Assembly (NCBI GenBank): GCA_035295845.1
Contig: DATGIF010000007.1
Coordinates: 1 to 64,000 of the forward strand
DNA: 64,000 nt
Reading direction: 5' to 3'
Source of the DNA: Palsa-892 sp035295845
Lineage (GTDB): Bacteria; Pseudomonadota; Alphaproteobacteria; Rhizobiales; Xanthobacteraceae
Positions 1 through 8,297 of this stretch are shown here, piece by piece. A model generated the notes under the pieces. The model was not told the origin of the DNA. It did not search any database and saw nothing but the letters and a program-made list of their open reading frames with translations. Numbering within the stretch: the first letter of the stretch is position 1; each line of letters begins with the position of its first letter. The position numbers and the translations under genes are program-made.

Positions 1-875
1 TCGGTGGCAAGTCCGCCGACGGTGTCGCCGATGACGCCCGCCCACAGCGGCAACGAGCCGAGGAAGCCGACCTTGAGAAGGGTGAAGCCTCGGGCGTCCA
101 CCAGATAAGACGGCAGCCAGCTCAGAAAAATCCAGAGGCAATACACGTAAGTAAAGTACGCGCACATGATCGCCCACATGTTGGGAGAACGAAGAAGCGT
201 CCCCCACGGCACGCTGGGTTTCACCGCCTGATTCACCTTGCCGGCCCCGCCACGAATGCGGGCGAGTTCCGCCTGGTTCACCATCGCGTGCTCTTCGGGA
301 AAATTGCGATAGGCGAGGTACCACCACACCGACCAGACGATGCCGACCACGCCGCAGATGTAGAACACCGCCTGCCAGTTGAACGCGGTCATGATCAGGA
401 CCACGATCGGCGGCGCGATCGCGGCGCCGAGCCGGCTCGCGCTGTGGGTGATCCCCTGCACGAAACCGCGCTCCTGTTTCGGATACCAGTTCTGCATCGC
501 CCGCGTCGCCACCGGAAAGGCGCCGGCTTCGCCGACGCCGAACAGGAACCGCACGATGATGAAAGACGTCGCGCTGAAGGCAGCCGCCGTCGCCGCCGTC
601 ATGATCGACCAATAGGTGACGATGATCGTGAGCACGTTGCGGGCGCCGAAGCGGTCGCCGAGCCAGCCGCCGGGAACCTGAAAGGCGGCATAAGCCCAGA
701 CGAAGGCGCTGAAGATGAAGCCCATCGTGACCTTGTCGAAGCCGAATTCCTTGCTGATGACGGGCGCCGCGGTCGAAATATTCACCCGGTCGAGATAGGT
801 GATGAGGTACATCAGGCAGATCAGCACCAGGATGTACCAGCGGCCCATGCTCGGACGTGTTGACTGCGTTTCCAT
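1..875 (-). CDS. MFS transporter, ACS (anion:cation symporter) family, 3' part missing
   Basis: Reading the minus strand from the ATG at 875 gives 291 residues with no stop before the window edge. The N-terminus (METQSTRPSMGRWYILVLIC) runs into a first membrane helix and then YLDRVNISTAAPVISKEFGF, the signature of the ACS family, which moves organic anions such as glucarate, galactonate or phthalate across the inner membrane. Later stretches (VPGGWLGDRFGARNV, GVGEAGAFPVATRAM) are the usual MFS loop 2-3 and helix 4 motifs. The gene lies 139 bp downstream of the FAD/Fe-S dehydrogenase on the same strand, so it may import a hydroxyacid substrate for it; this is inference. The C-terminal helices lie outside the window. 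The substrate cannot be read from sequence. Confidence 0.9.
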   Translation of the reverse strand, partial: METQSTRPSMGRWYILVLICLMYLITYLDRVNISTAAPVISKEFGFDKVTMGFIFSAFVWAYAAFQVPGGWLGDRFGARNVLTIIVTYWSIMTAATAAAFSATSFIIVRFLFGVGEAGAFPVATRAMQNWYPKQERGFVQGITHSASRLGAAIAPPIVVLIMTAFNWQAVFYICGVVGIVWSVWWYLAYRNFPEEHAMVNQAELARIRGGAGKVNQAVKPSVPWGTLLRSPNMWAIMCAYFTYVYCLWIFLSWLPSYLVDARGFTLLKVGFLGSLPLWAGVIGDTVGGLAT

Positions 876-901
876 GCGGCGTCCCCCCTCGTGATTTTAT
901 C

Positions 902-937
902 CAGGTCATTGGCGACCTGTTTATCGTTCGAGCGATA
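902..937. promoter_or_regulatory. Two inverted repeats upstream of the MFS gene
   Basis: CAGGTC-N6-GACCTG (902-919) is immediately followed by TATCG-N6-CGATA (922-937). They lie in the 139-bp gap before the MFS start, where an operator would be expected. The arms are short (6 and 5 bp), so they may be chance or a regulator site. No regulator gene is adjacent. Confidence 0.3.
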
Positions 938-1014
938 GACTGCCCGCTCGCTGCGCGCCGGACAAGCCCGCATCCGCCGGCAACGCGGGCGCGATATCGC
1001 GATTGCGAAGGCGT

Positions 1015-4000
1015 CTATCGGGCGGCTGATGCGGCGACGCTGCGGGCGAGCACGCGCGCGACGTGCAGCGCCTCGCGGCCGGCGCCGTCCCTGATCTGAT
1101 GGCGGCAAGAAGTGCCGTCGGCGACGATCAGCGTTTCGGACGCCGCCTTACGCACCGCGGGCAACAGCGACAGCTCGCCCATGGCGAGCGAGACGTCGAT
1201 GGTGTCGGCGCCATAACCGAAGGCGCCGGCCATGCCGCAGCAACTTGATTCCACCGGCTCGACCGCGAGCCCCGGCACGAGCCTTAGCGCCTCCGTCACC
1301 GCGTCGAAGGCGCCGAAGGCCTTCTGGTGACAATGGCCGTGCACGAGCGCGCGCTTGCCGACGGGAGCCAGCGAAAGATTCAGGCGGCCTTCCTTTTTCT
1401 CGCGCACCAGGAATTCCTCGAAATTGAGCGCGTGCCCCGCGAGCCGCCGCGCTTCCTCGTTTTTCAGAAGCGCCGGGATTTCGTCGCGAAAGCCGAGAAT
1501 GCAGCTCGGCTCGAGGCCGACGACCGGAATTCCACGCGCAACGTAAGGCGCGAGCGAAGCGAGCGCGCGTTCCGCCTCGCGCCGCGCCTCGCCGACCTTG
1601 CCGATCGAAAGAAACGTGCGGCCGCAACAAAGCGGACGCGGGGAACCGTCAACGGGTTCCGGAATATGAACGCGATAGCCGGCGGCGGTCAGCACCTGAT
1701 GGGCGGCATCGAGATTTTCCCGCTCGAAATAGCGATTGAAGGTGTCGGCGAAGAGCACGACTTCCCTACCGTCATGCCCGGCCTTGTGCCGGGCATCCAC
1801 GCCTTGCGGCAAAGAAGACGTGGATGGCAACGGAACTCGGGCCTGCCCGAGTTCCGCACTCGCATATGCCGCAAGTCGGGTAGACCCGACTTGCGGTGAC
1901 GAGCCCGGCCATGACGATGAACCATTAAGCTCGGCGAATATGTCCGACCGCCACCTGGGCAAGCTGCGGCGCGCGCTGAAGCCAAACAATGCCTCGGATA
2001 ATTTCGCCGCGCCCGGCACGCCATCGCGCAAATTGAGAAGCCAGGGGAGCTTTGCCGCGACCGGCGCGTAGCGCGGCAGATATCCGACCAGCCGGTCGCG
2101 GAGCGTAAGGCCGAACTTCTCCGCCCGCGCGCTGAGCACCTCGATCTTCATCCGCGCCATGTCGACGCCGGTGGGGCATTCGCGGCGGCAGCCCTTGCAG
2201 GAAACGCAGAGCGAGAGCGTCTCCAGCATTTCGTCGGAGGTGAAGGCGTCGGCGCCGAGCTGACCGGTGATTGCGAGCCTGAGCGTATTGGCGCGCCCGC
2301 GCGTGACATCGCGCTCTTCGTGCGTGACGCGATAGCTCGGGCACATGACGCCGCCCGCTTCCTTGCGGCAGGCGCCGTTGTTGTTGCACATCTCGACGGC
2401 GCCCTGAAAACCGTGGCCCGCGCCCGAGTAAGCGGACCAATCGAGCACCGTGGATATTTCCTCGGCGCGGTAGCCGGGCGGATAGCGAAACCGCGCGCGG
2501 TCGTCGAACTTCGGCGCGCGCACGATCTTGCCGGGATTGAAGACGCCTTGCGGATCGAAACGGTCCTTCACTTCCTCGAAGGCGCGGACGAGTTCAGTTC
2601 CGAACATTTGCTCGTGAAACTCCGAGCGCAGGATGCCGTCGCCATGCTCGCCGGAATGCGAGCCCTTGTATTCGCGCACCATCGCGAAGGCTTCCTCGGC
2701 GATCGCGCGCATCGCCTTCACATCCTTTTCTAGCCTGAGATTCAGCACCGGCCGCACGTGCAGGCAGCCGACGGAAGCGTGCGCGTACCAGGTGCCGCGC
2801 GTGCCGTGCTTCTCGAAAATTTCGGTGAGGCGCTGGGTGTAGTCGGCCAAATGCTCGAGCGGCACCGCGCAATCCTCGACAAAGGAAACCGGCTTTCCCG
2901 CCTCCTTCATCGACATCATGATGTTGAGGCCGGCGGTGCGCAGTTCTGTGATCGCGGTTTGCAGGGCGGGATCGAGCACCTCGACAACGCCGCCCCGATG
3001 CGCGCCCGCCTTGTCCCAGCCGAAGCCGAGATCGCCCATGAGGGACTCCAGCCGCTTCAGGCGGCGCAGATTCTCCTCCTGATCGTCCTCGCCGAATTCG
3101 ACCAAGAGAATCGCATCGGGCTCGCCGCGCACGAATTTTTCCAGCGTCGGCCGGAACAGGGCGATTTCGGAGGCAAGCTCGATCATGGTGCGGTCGACAA
3201 GTTCGACCGCGATCGGCCCGAGTTTGACGATGTGCTGGGCGGCGTCCATCGCCGCATGGAAGCGGCCGAAATGGCAGGCGCCGACCGCGCGCTTGCCGAG
3301 CACGGGCCAGAGCTTCAGTTCCACTTTCGTGGTGAAGGCGAGCGTGCCTTCGGAGCCGACGAGGATGTGCGCGAGGTTGGCGTCGTTCTTACCAGGAACG
3401 AGCGCGTCGAGATTATAGCCGCCGACGCGACGCTGCACTTTCGGAAAACGCGCTTCGATTTCGCCCGCCTCGCGGGCGCCGAGCGCGAGGAGATCGCGCG
3501 CGATCGCCTTCAGCGGCGATGAATCGGGAATGTCCGACAAATCGGCGCCCACCGGCCCGAAATGCGCGGCCGCGCCGTCGGCGAGCACGGCGTCGATCGA
3601 CAGCACGTTGTCGCGCATGGTGCCGTAGCGCAGCGAACGGCCACCGCAGGAATTGTTGCCGGCCATGCCGCCGATCGTCGCGCGCGAGGCCGTGGAAATG
3701 TCGACCGGAAACCACAGGCCGTGCGGCTTCAGCGCGCGGTTGAGATCGTCGAGCACGATGCCGGGCTCGACCGTGCATCGGCGGCCCGCCGCGTCCAATT
3801 CGAGAATCCGATTGAGCGATTTGGAACAGTCAACGACCAGCGACTCGTTCACCGTCTGCCCGCACTGGGACGTTCCGCCGCCGCGGGCGAGCACGCTCGC
3901 GCCTTCGTCGCGCGCAAGCGCGATCGCGCGTTCGGCGTCCGCGATCGTGCGCGGCACCACGACGCCGACCGGCAGCATTTGATAGTGCGAGGCGTCGGTG

Positions 4001-4095
4001 GCGTAGCGGCCGCGGCTGAAGCGGTCGAAGAGCACGTCGCCTCGGACCTCCGACCGAAGGCGGCGCTCAAGCCCCGGCATCAGCTTTGCCGCCAT
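1015..4095 (-). CDS. FAD-linked oxidase / Fe-S protein fusion (YdiJ-type D-2-hydroxyacid dehydrogenase)
   Basis: The 1026-residue protein matches the YdiJ layout. An N-terminal FAD-binding PCMH domain (about 50-270, with LARGGGTSQCGQTVN and GNNSCGGRSLRYGTMRDN) is followed by an FAD-oxidase C-terminal domain (to about 540). A ferredoxin-like domain carries CVSCKGCRRECPTGVDM near 635, and a C-terminal pair of CCG-type cysteine-rich domains (PLCCGRTF, SSCCGMAGAFGYG) completes it. The family oxidises D-2-hydroxyacids such as D-2-hydroxyglutarate or D-lactate and passes electrons on through Fe-S centres. The divergent serine-glyoxylate aminotransferase suggests a glycolate/2-hydroxyacid context. 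An unusual low-complexity stretch of about 49 residues (near 727-775) is encoded by an inserted palindromic repeat and keeps the frame open. The start is the ATG at 4095. Confidence 0.9.
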   Translation of the reverse strand: MAAKLMPGLERRLRSEVRGDVLFDRFSRGRYATDASHYQMLPVGVVVPRTIADAERAIALARDEGASVLARGGGTSQCGQTVNESLVVDCSKSLNRILELDAAGRRCTVEPGIVLDDLNRALKPHGLWFPVDISTASRATIGGMAGNNSCGGRSLRYGTMRDNVLSIDAVLADGAAAHFGPVGADLSDIPDSSPLKAIARDLLALGAREAGEIEARFPKVQRRVGGYNLDALVPGKNDANLAHILVGSEGTLAFTTKVELKLWPVLGKRAVGACHFGRFHAAMDAAQHIVKLGPIAVELVDRTMIELASEIALFRPTLEKFVRGEPDAILLVEFGEDDQEENLRRLKRLESLMGDLGFGWDKAGAHRGGVVEVLDPALQTAITELRTAGLNIMMSMKEAGKPVSFVEDCAVPLEHLADYTQRLTEIFEKHGTRGTWYAHASVGCLHVRPVLNLRLEKDVKAMRAIAEEAFAMVREYKGSHSGEHGDGILRSEFHEQMFGTELVRAFEEVKDRFDPQGVFNPGKIVRAPKFDDRARFRYPPGYRAEEISTVLDWSAYSGAGHGFQGAVEMCNNNGACRKEAGGVMCPSYRVTHEERDVTRGRANTLRLAITGQLGADAFTSDEMLETLSLCVSCKGCRRECPTGVDMARMKIEVLSARAEKFGLTLRDRLVGYLPRYAPVAAKLPWLLNLRDGVPGAAKLSEALFGFSARRSLPRWRSDIFAELNGSSSWPGSSPQVGSTRLAAYASAELGQARVPLPSTSSLPQGVDARHKAGHDGREVVLFADTFNRYFERENLDAAHQVLTAAGYRVHIPEPVDGSPRPLCCGRTFLSIGKVGEARREAERALASLAPYVARGIPVVGLEPSCILGFRDEIPALLKNEEARRLAGHALNFEEFLVREKKEGRLNLSLAPVGKRALVHGHCHQKAFGAFDAVTEALRLVPGLAVEPVESSCCGMAGAFGYGADTIDVSLAMGELSLLPAVRKAASETLIVADGTSCRHQIRDGAGREALHVARVLARSVAASAAR
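1770..1916. repeat. 147-bp palindromic repeat element inserted in-frame in a coding region
   Basis: The outer ends are related inverted sequences (CGTCATGCCCGGCCT at 1770 and GAGCCCGGCCATGACG ending at 1916). Inside are a short CCCGGC/GCCGGG hairpin, a perfect 11-bp-arm hairpin (1832-1842 with 1845-1855, 2-nt loop) and a perfect 13-bp-arm hairpin (1869-1881 with 1884-1896, 2-nt loop). The length of 147 is divisible by three, so the host gene stays open. The CGTCATG...CCGGGC...ATCCACG style is typical of repeats normally found between genes in Hyphomicrobiales. Confidence 0.85.
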
Positions 4096-4256
4096 TCCGC
4101 TTCCCTTCGTGCAGTGCTCACCGGCCGATTCATCGGTTTTATCGCGTGGAATTTATACTTATAGAGTGTAGAGTGCCGCCGCGCATTGTGCGACGCGCCG
4201 TTTCGCGTTAGGTACCGCGCACGATTTTTCCAAGAACAAACGTCAGGGGCGGGCCG

Positions 4257-5462
4257 ATGGCCAAAAATACCTCACGCGTCGCAGGACGCCATTTTCTTCA
4301 TATACCGGGCCCGACGCCGCTGCCGGACCGCGTATTGCGGGCGATGGACAATGCCATCATCGATCACCGCGGCCCCGAATTCGCGAAGCTCACCAAGCGC
4401 GTGCTCGAAGGCATCAAGACGATCTTCAAGACCGCGAAGCCGGTGATCATCTACACCGCGACCGGCACCGGCGCCTGGGAAGCGGCGCTCGTCAATACGC
4501 TGTCGCCCGGCGACCGCGTCCTGATGGTGGAGACCGGACAATTTGCGGCGCTGTGGAAACGCATGGCCGAAAATCTCGGCCTCAAGCCCGAATTCATTTC
4601 CACCGACTGGCGCATCGGCGCGGACCCCAACGCGATCGCCGATCATTTGCGCAAAGACAAGAACAAGGAGATCAAGGCGGTCTGCGTCCTGCACAACGAG
4701 ACCTCGACCGGCTGCCTCTCGCCGATCGCCGAGATCCGCAAGGCGATCGACGCGACCGGCCACCCGGCCCTCTTCATGGTCGACACCATCTCCTCGCTCG
4801 CCTCGACCGACTATCGCCACGACGAATGGGGTGTCGACGTCACCATCGGCGGCGCGCAGAAGGGATTGATGCTGCCGCCCGGCATGTCGTTCAACGCCAT
4901 CAGCGACAAGGCGCATGCCGCTGCGAAGAATTCGAAGATGACCAAATCGTTCTGGTCGTGGGAAGACATGCTCAACATGAACAAGCAGGGCTTCTTCCCC
5001 TATACGCCCGCGACCAACATGCTCTACGGCCTCGATGTCGCGATCCAGATGCTGCACGAGGAAGGGCTCGACAACGTCTTCGCCCGCCACGACCGCTTTG
5101 CGGAAGCGACGCGGCGCGCGGTGCGCGGCTGGGGCCTCGAGATCTTGTGCCGCGACCCGAAATATTATTCGCCGACGATCACGGCGGTGCTGTTGCCCGA
5201 AGGCCACGACGCCGATGCCTTCCGCGCGCTTGCGCTCGACACCTTCAACATTTCCTATGGCATGAGCTTCGGCAAATACGCGGGCAAGATGTTCCGCATC
5301 GGCCATCTCGGCGACATCAACGACCTCACGCTGATGGGCGCGCTCGCGGGCACCGAAATGGCGCTTTCGCTCGCAGGCATTCCGCACAAGAAGGGCGGGG
5401 TGCAGGCGGCGATGGACTATCTGACGGAAGCAGCGCGGCCGGCGCGGGCGGCGGCGGAGTAA
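4257..5462 (+). CDS. sgaA: Serine-glyoxylate aminotransferase (class V, PLP)
   Basis: The 401 residues begin with AGRHFLHIPGPTPLPDRVL, the substrate-entry segment of the alanine/serine-glyoxylate aminotransferase family. The HRGPEF motif follows near 37-42 and the PLP-lysine segment IGGAQKGLMLPPG gives Lys202. LHNETSTG and FMVDTISSL are the cofactor-binding loops. The enzyme transfers the amino group of serine to glyoxylate, giving hydroxypyruvate and glycine, as in the serine cycle or in glyoxylate detoxification. It is transcribed divergently from the hydroxyacid dehydrogenase, 161 bp away. No other serine-cycle gene is present, so a role in photorespiration-like glyoxylate disposal is equally possible. 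The length is normal for the family. Confidence 0.92.
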   Translation: MAKNTSRVAGRHFLHIPGPTPLPDRVLRAMDNAIIDHRGPEFAKLTKRVLEGIKTIFKTAKPVIIYTATGTGAWEAALVNTLSPGDRVLMVETGQFAALWKRMAENLGLKPEFISTDWRIGADPNAIADHLRKDKNKEIKAVCVLHNETSTGCLSPIAEIRKAIDATGHPALFMVDTISSLASTDYRHDEWGVDVTIGGAQKGLMLPPGMSFNAISDKAHAAAKNSKMTKSFWSWEDMLNMNKQGFFPYTPATNMLYGLDVAIQMLHEEGLDNVFARHDRFAEATRRAVRGWGLEILCRDPKYYSPTITAVLLPEGHDADAFRALALDTFNISYGMSFGKYAGKMFRIGHLGDINDLTLMGALAGTEMALSLAGIPHKKGGVQAAMDYLTEAARPARAAAE

Positions 5463-5520
5463 CGCCTTACGACGCTATCGCGCGATTTTGAATCACGAGC
5501 GCGTCCCTGACATCTTCCTG

Positions 5521-5569
5521 GAGCATGATCTTTCCCGAAAACCGGTTTCCACTTTTCGGGATCATGCTC
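5521..5569. repeat. Rhizobiales-type palindrome (GAGCATGATC...GATCATGCTC)
   Basis: Arms GAGCATGAT and CCCGAAAA pair with TTTTCGGG and ATCATGCTC around an ACCGGTTTCC core. This hairpin is found in many copies in Hyphomicrobiales genomes. It lies between the converging sgaA and tadD genes, and its last base is the first base of the tadD stop codon read on the plus strand. It could act as a bidirectional terminator or mRNA end. Confidence 0.85.
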
Positions 5570-6183
5570 TAGTTGGCGGCCACGCCCTTGCCGCGGGCGA
5601 GGCTTTCTTCCAGAAGCTCGATGTTGTTCTGGATGCGCGGGTTCGCGGGATCCTTCGCGCGCGCTTCATAGAGCTTCGTCCGCGCGCGCTTGTAGTCGCC
5701 GCGCAGCAAATACGAATAGCCCTGATTGTTGAGAATCTCCGGCGTCGGCCCGAGGATCGCGAGCGCCTGCCGATAGGCGCGGTCGGCGTGATCGAAACGC
5801 CGCAAGCGGTCATAACAGGCGGCGAGCCCCACCCAGGCTTCCGCGTCGCGCGGCGACATTTCGACCGCGCGGCGGAAATAGCGCTCGGCGAGCCCGTAGT
5901 CGCGCTCGCGGAAATGCCGCTTGCCCATATTGAGATCGTCGTTCTGATTGCTGCCGATGAGGCCGTCGGTGGCGGGCTGGACATTCTCGCTGCCCGCCGG
6001 CACGAGGGTCGCGTTGGTGACGGTGGTGATGGTGCCGGTGGGATCGGTTTCGGCGGCCGGCGGATTCGCCATCACGCCGCCGTCGGCCGAGGCGAGGTCA
6101 AACTGTTGGCTGGTCTTGTCGCAGCCGGCAAGGCACGCGAACGCCGCCGCCAGCAGGACTATACGCATGACTCGTACGACCAT
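5569..6183 (-). CDS. tadD: TadD-like TPR lipoprotein of the Flp pilus operon
   Basis: The 204-residue protein has a lipoprotein signal (MRIVLLAAAFACLAGC, lipobox LAGC). After a Thr/Pro-rich linker, TPR repeats begin near residue 85 (GKRHFRERDYGLAERYFRRA, AEAWVGLAACYDRLRRFDHA, PEILNNQGYSYLLRGDYKRA). TadD proteins are TPR outer-membrane lipoproteins that assist assembly or placement of the Tad secretin. It is the last gene of the tad operon, about 160 bp after tadC. Translation could begin at 6183 or at the internal Met at 6168, and both give a good lipoprotein signal. Confidence 0.85.
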   Translation of the reverse strand: MVVRVMRIVLLAAAFACLAGCDKTSQQFDLASADGGVMANPPAAETDPTGTITTVTNATLVPAGSENVQPATDGLIGSNQNDDLNMGKRHFRERDYGLAERYFRRAVEMSPRDAEAWVGLAACYDRLRRFDHADRAYRQALAILGPTPEILNNQGYSYLLRGDYKRARTKLYEARAKDPANPRIQNNIELLEESLARGKGVAAN

Positions 6184-6315
6184 GGTCCCCGCTCAGACGC
6201 CGCAACGCGCGGACAGTCTGCCCCGACGAACGCCGCGGCATTCCGGGCGAAATACCGCCGGTTCAACCTAGGCGGCGGCGGTTAACAATTCCTCGCCGCG
6301 GACAGCAACCCAGAC

Positions 6316-6336
6316 GCGCAAAGGGTTTGTTTGCGC
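6316..6336. other. Small hairpin between tadC and tadD
   Basis: GCGCAAA and TTTGCGC form a 7-bp stem with a 7-nt loop. No T-run follows on the minus strand, so it is not a clear terminator. It may be an RNA processing or attenuation element within the operon. Confidence 0.35.
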
Positions 6337-6346
6337 TGAACCGGTT

Positions 6347-7321
6347 TCAGTAGACGCCGTATTTCACGCGGATATAGGCAGGCAACAACGTGACGATGAC
6401 CAGCACCGGAAAGATGCAGAGAATGAGCGGAACCGAAAGCTTGGAGGGAAGGCTGTAGGCCTTCTCCTCGGCGCGCGACAGGCGCTTATGGCGCATCTCG
6501 TCGCTGTAAATGCGCAGCGCATCGGTGAGGCTCGAACCCAGTTCGGCCGACTGCTGCAACAGCGTCGCGAACGCACGCGCTTCCTCAAGCCCGAGCCGGT
6601 CGCCGAGATGCTCGAGCGCGTCCGACAGCGTGCGGCCCGCCCTGATTTCGAGCGTCGCCATGTGGATGTTGGCGCTGAGCGAGCGATAGGAATCGGCAAG
6701 CTCCCGCCCGACGCGATCGAGTGCTGCTTCCATGCTGAGGCCGGCCTCGGCGCAGACGACGAGCAAATCCATGAAGTCGGGGAAGCCCGCCCGGTGTTCG
6801 TTCTGGCGCGAGGAAATCCGGCGGCCGAGGTAGAAGCTCGGGCCGAAATAACCGGCAAGGCCGCTCATGCCGATTACGAGCCAGCGCGAGCTCGTGCTCA
6901 TGTCGGGATCGAAAAAGGGCAGCCCGATGAAGGCCGCGAGCGCAAGCCCGACCGCAAGGCCGGTGCGGGCGACGAAAAAGAAGCCGGCCGAACTCGGATT
7001 GAGAAAGCCCGCCTGCACGAGCTTCATGCGCAAGAGCTTCATGTTGCCGCCGTCGGCCGCCGCGTAATAGCGCACGGTATAATCGAGAAGCTTCTGCGCC
7101 GCTTTCAGGCTCGCAAAACGAAGCGAATTCTTGTTGGTGTCGCGCCGGCTGCGGCCGTCGGTCAAAACCTCGGTGGCGCGGCGCTTGATCGAGCCGCGCA
7201 CGCGCAGAAACGCCATCACGACAAAGGTGATCGTCGCCACCGCGAAGAAAACGAAGATCCCGAGCAAGAGCGCGGGACTGCCGCCGGTCAGATCGAGCAG
7301 GAAATCGAGGAGCGCATCCAT
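6347..7321 (-). CDS. tadC: TadC, Flp pilus assembly inner-membrane protein (type II secretion F family)
   Basis: The 324-residue protein has an N-terminal membrane helix (about 18-38), two helices near 120-170 and a C-terminal helix (VPLILCIFPVLVIVTLLPAYI). Between them is the GspF-like cytoplasmic domain with FPDFMDLLVVCAEAGLSMEAAL and LEEARAFATLLQQSAELGSSL. With TadB it forms the inner-membrane platform on which the TadA ATPase works. Its start lies 3 nt downstream of the tadB stop, so the two are translationally linked. The length is normal. Confidence 0.93.
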   Translation of the reverse strand: MDALLDFLLDLTGGSPALLLGIFVFFAVATITFVVMAFLRVRGSIKRRATEVLTDGRSRRDTNKNSLRFASLKAAQKLLDYTVRYYAAADGGNMKLLRMKLVQAGFLNPSSAGFFFVARTGLAVGLALAAFIGLPFFDPDMSTSSRWLVIGMSGLAGYFGPSFYLGRRISSRQNEHRAGFPDFMDLLVVCAEAGLSMEAALDRVGRELADSYRSLSANIHMATLEIRAGRTLSDALEHLGDRLGLEEARAFATLLQQSAELGSSLTDALRIYSDEMRHKRLSRAEEKAYSLPSKLSVPLILCIFPVLVIVTLLPAYIRVKYGVY

Positions 7322-7324
7322 CGC

Positions 7325-8293
7325 TCAGATCCTGAAGTTGACGAGCCGGTACATGATGGCGTTACCCATCGCCATCCATCCGCCGGCGCAGGCGAGGATG
7401 ATTTTCGTCATGTCGACGTGCCAGACGCCGCCGTAAAAATCCGGCGCCATCATCTGCAACACGAGAAACATCGCGATCGGCAATCCGGACAGGATGAACG
7501 CCGAGAAACGGCCCTCGGCGGCAAGCGCCTTGATCTTACGGCGCATCTTGAAGCGTTGGCGGATCACCGCGGAAAGATTGCCGAGGATTTCGCTCAAGTT
7601 GCCGCCGGTCGAGCCCTGAATGGCGACGGCGGTGACGAAGAGCGGCAAATCCTCCTGCCCGACGCGGAAATAGAGGTTGCGGAGCGCGGTCTCCAGATCG
7701 GCGCCATAGGTGATCTCGTCCGAGACCATGCCGAACTCGGAGCCGACGGGATCCGGTATCTCGCGGCCGACCATCTGGATCGCGACCGGCACCGGATGGC
7801 CGGCGCGCAGGCTGCGGACGATGACGTCAATCGCATCGGGAAACTGGGCGCCGAATTTCTTGTGGCGGCGGCTGCGCATGAACTTCAACGCGAGCAACGG
7901 AACCACGAGGACGAGAAGCGCCGTGATCGAAAACGCGTACACGAGGCTGAAGCCGTACCAGAGCAAGGCAAGGAATGCGATCGCCGTGGCGGCGGCGACG
8001 ATCATAACGAATTTTCCGATGCCGATCGTCAATCCCGATTGCAGCACCAGGCGATTGAGCGATTGCAGCCCCAAGCTGTAATCGCCGCTTGCGGTCAGCG
8101 AGCGCTCGCGCCGCAACTGCACGAGGATATTTTCGCGGTTCGGCTCGGTCTGCATCATCCGCATGCGGCGATTGACCGTCGTCTTGTAGGAGGCGGTCGA
8201 AAAAAACATGAGGTAGAGCGCCTCGACGAACAGGATCGTCGCGATCGCCGCAAAAAGATAAATCAGCGTGAGTTGATCGAGCTCGAACGGCAT
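7325..8293 (-). CDS. tadB: TadB, Flp pilus assembly inner-membrane protein (type II secretion F family)
   Basis: I place the start at 8293 (MPFELDQLTLIYLFAAIATI, 322 residues), because an upstream in-frame extension would overlap cpaF by more than 100 bp. A membrane helix at 7-28 and two helices near 95-135 precede the GspF domain (FPDAIDVIVRSLRAGHPVPVAI and IQGSTGGNLSEILGNLS), and the C-terminus holds two more helices. It partners TadC in the pilus platform. The gap to the cpaF stop is 4 nt. Confidence 0.93.
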   Translation of the reverse strand: MPFELDQLTLIYLFAAIATILFVEALYLMFFSTASYKTTVNRRMRMMQTEPNRENILVQLRRERSLTASGDYSLGLQSLNRLVLQSGLTIGIGKFVMIVAAATAIAFLALLWYGFSLVYAFSITALLVLVVPLLALKFMRSRRHKKFGAQFPDAIDVIVRSLRAGHPVPVAIQMVGREIPDPVGSEFGMVSDEITYGADLETALRNLYFRVGQEDLPLFVTAVAIQGSTGGNLSEILGNLSAVIRQRFKMRRKIKALAAEGRFSAFILSGLPIAMFLVLQMMAPDFYGGVWHVDMTKIILACAGGWMAMGNAIMYRLVNFRI

Positions 8294-8297
8294 CGGC

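Noticed and set aside
1689..2024. Possible frameshift or pseudogene in the YdiJ-type gene
   Set aside because: The odd segment is exactly 147 bp with hairpins and the frame continues into intact CCG domains, so it is an insertion, not a frameshift.
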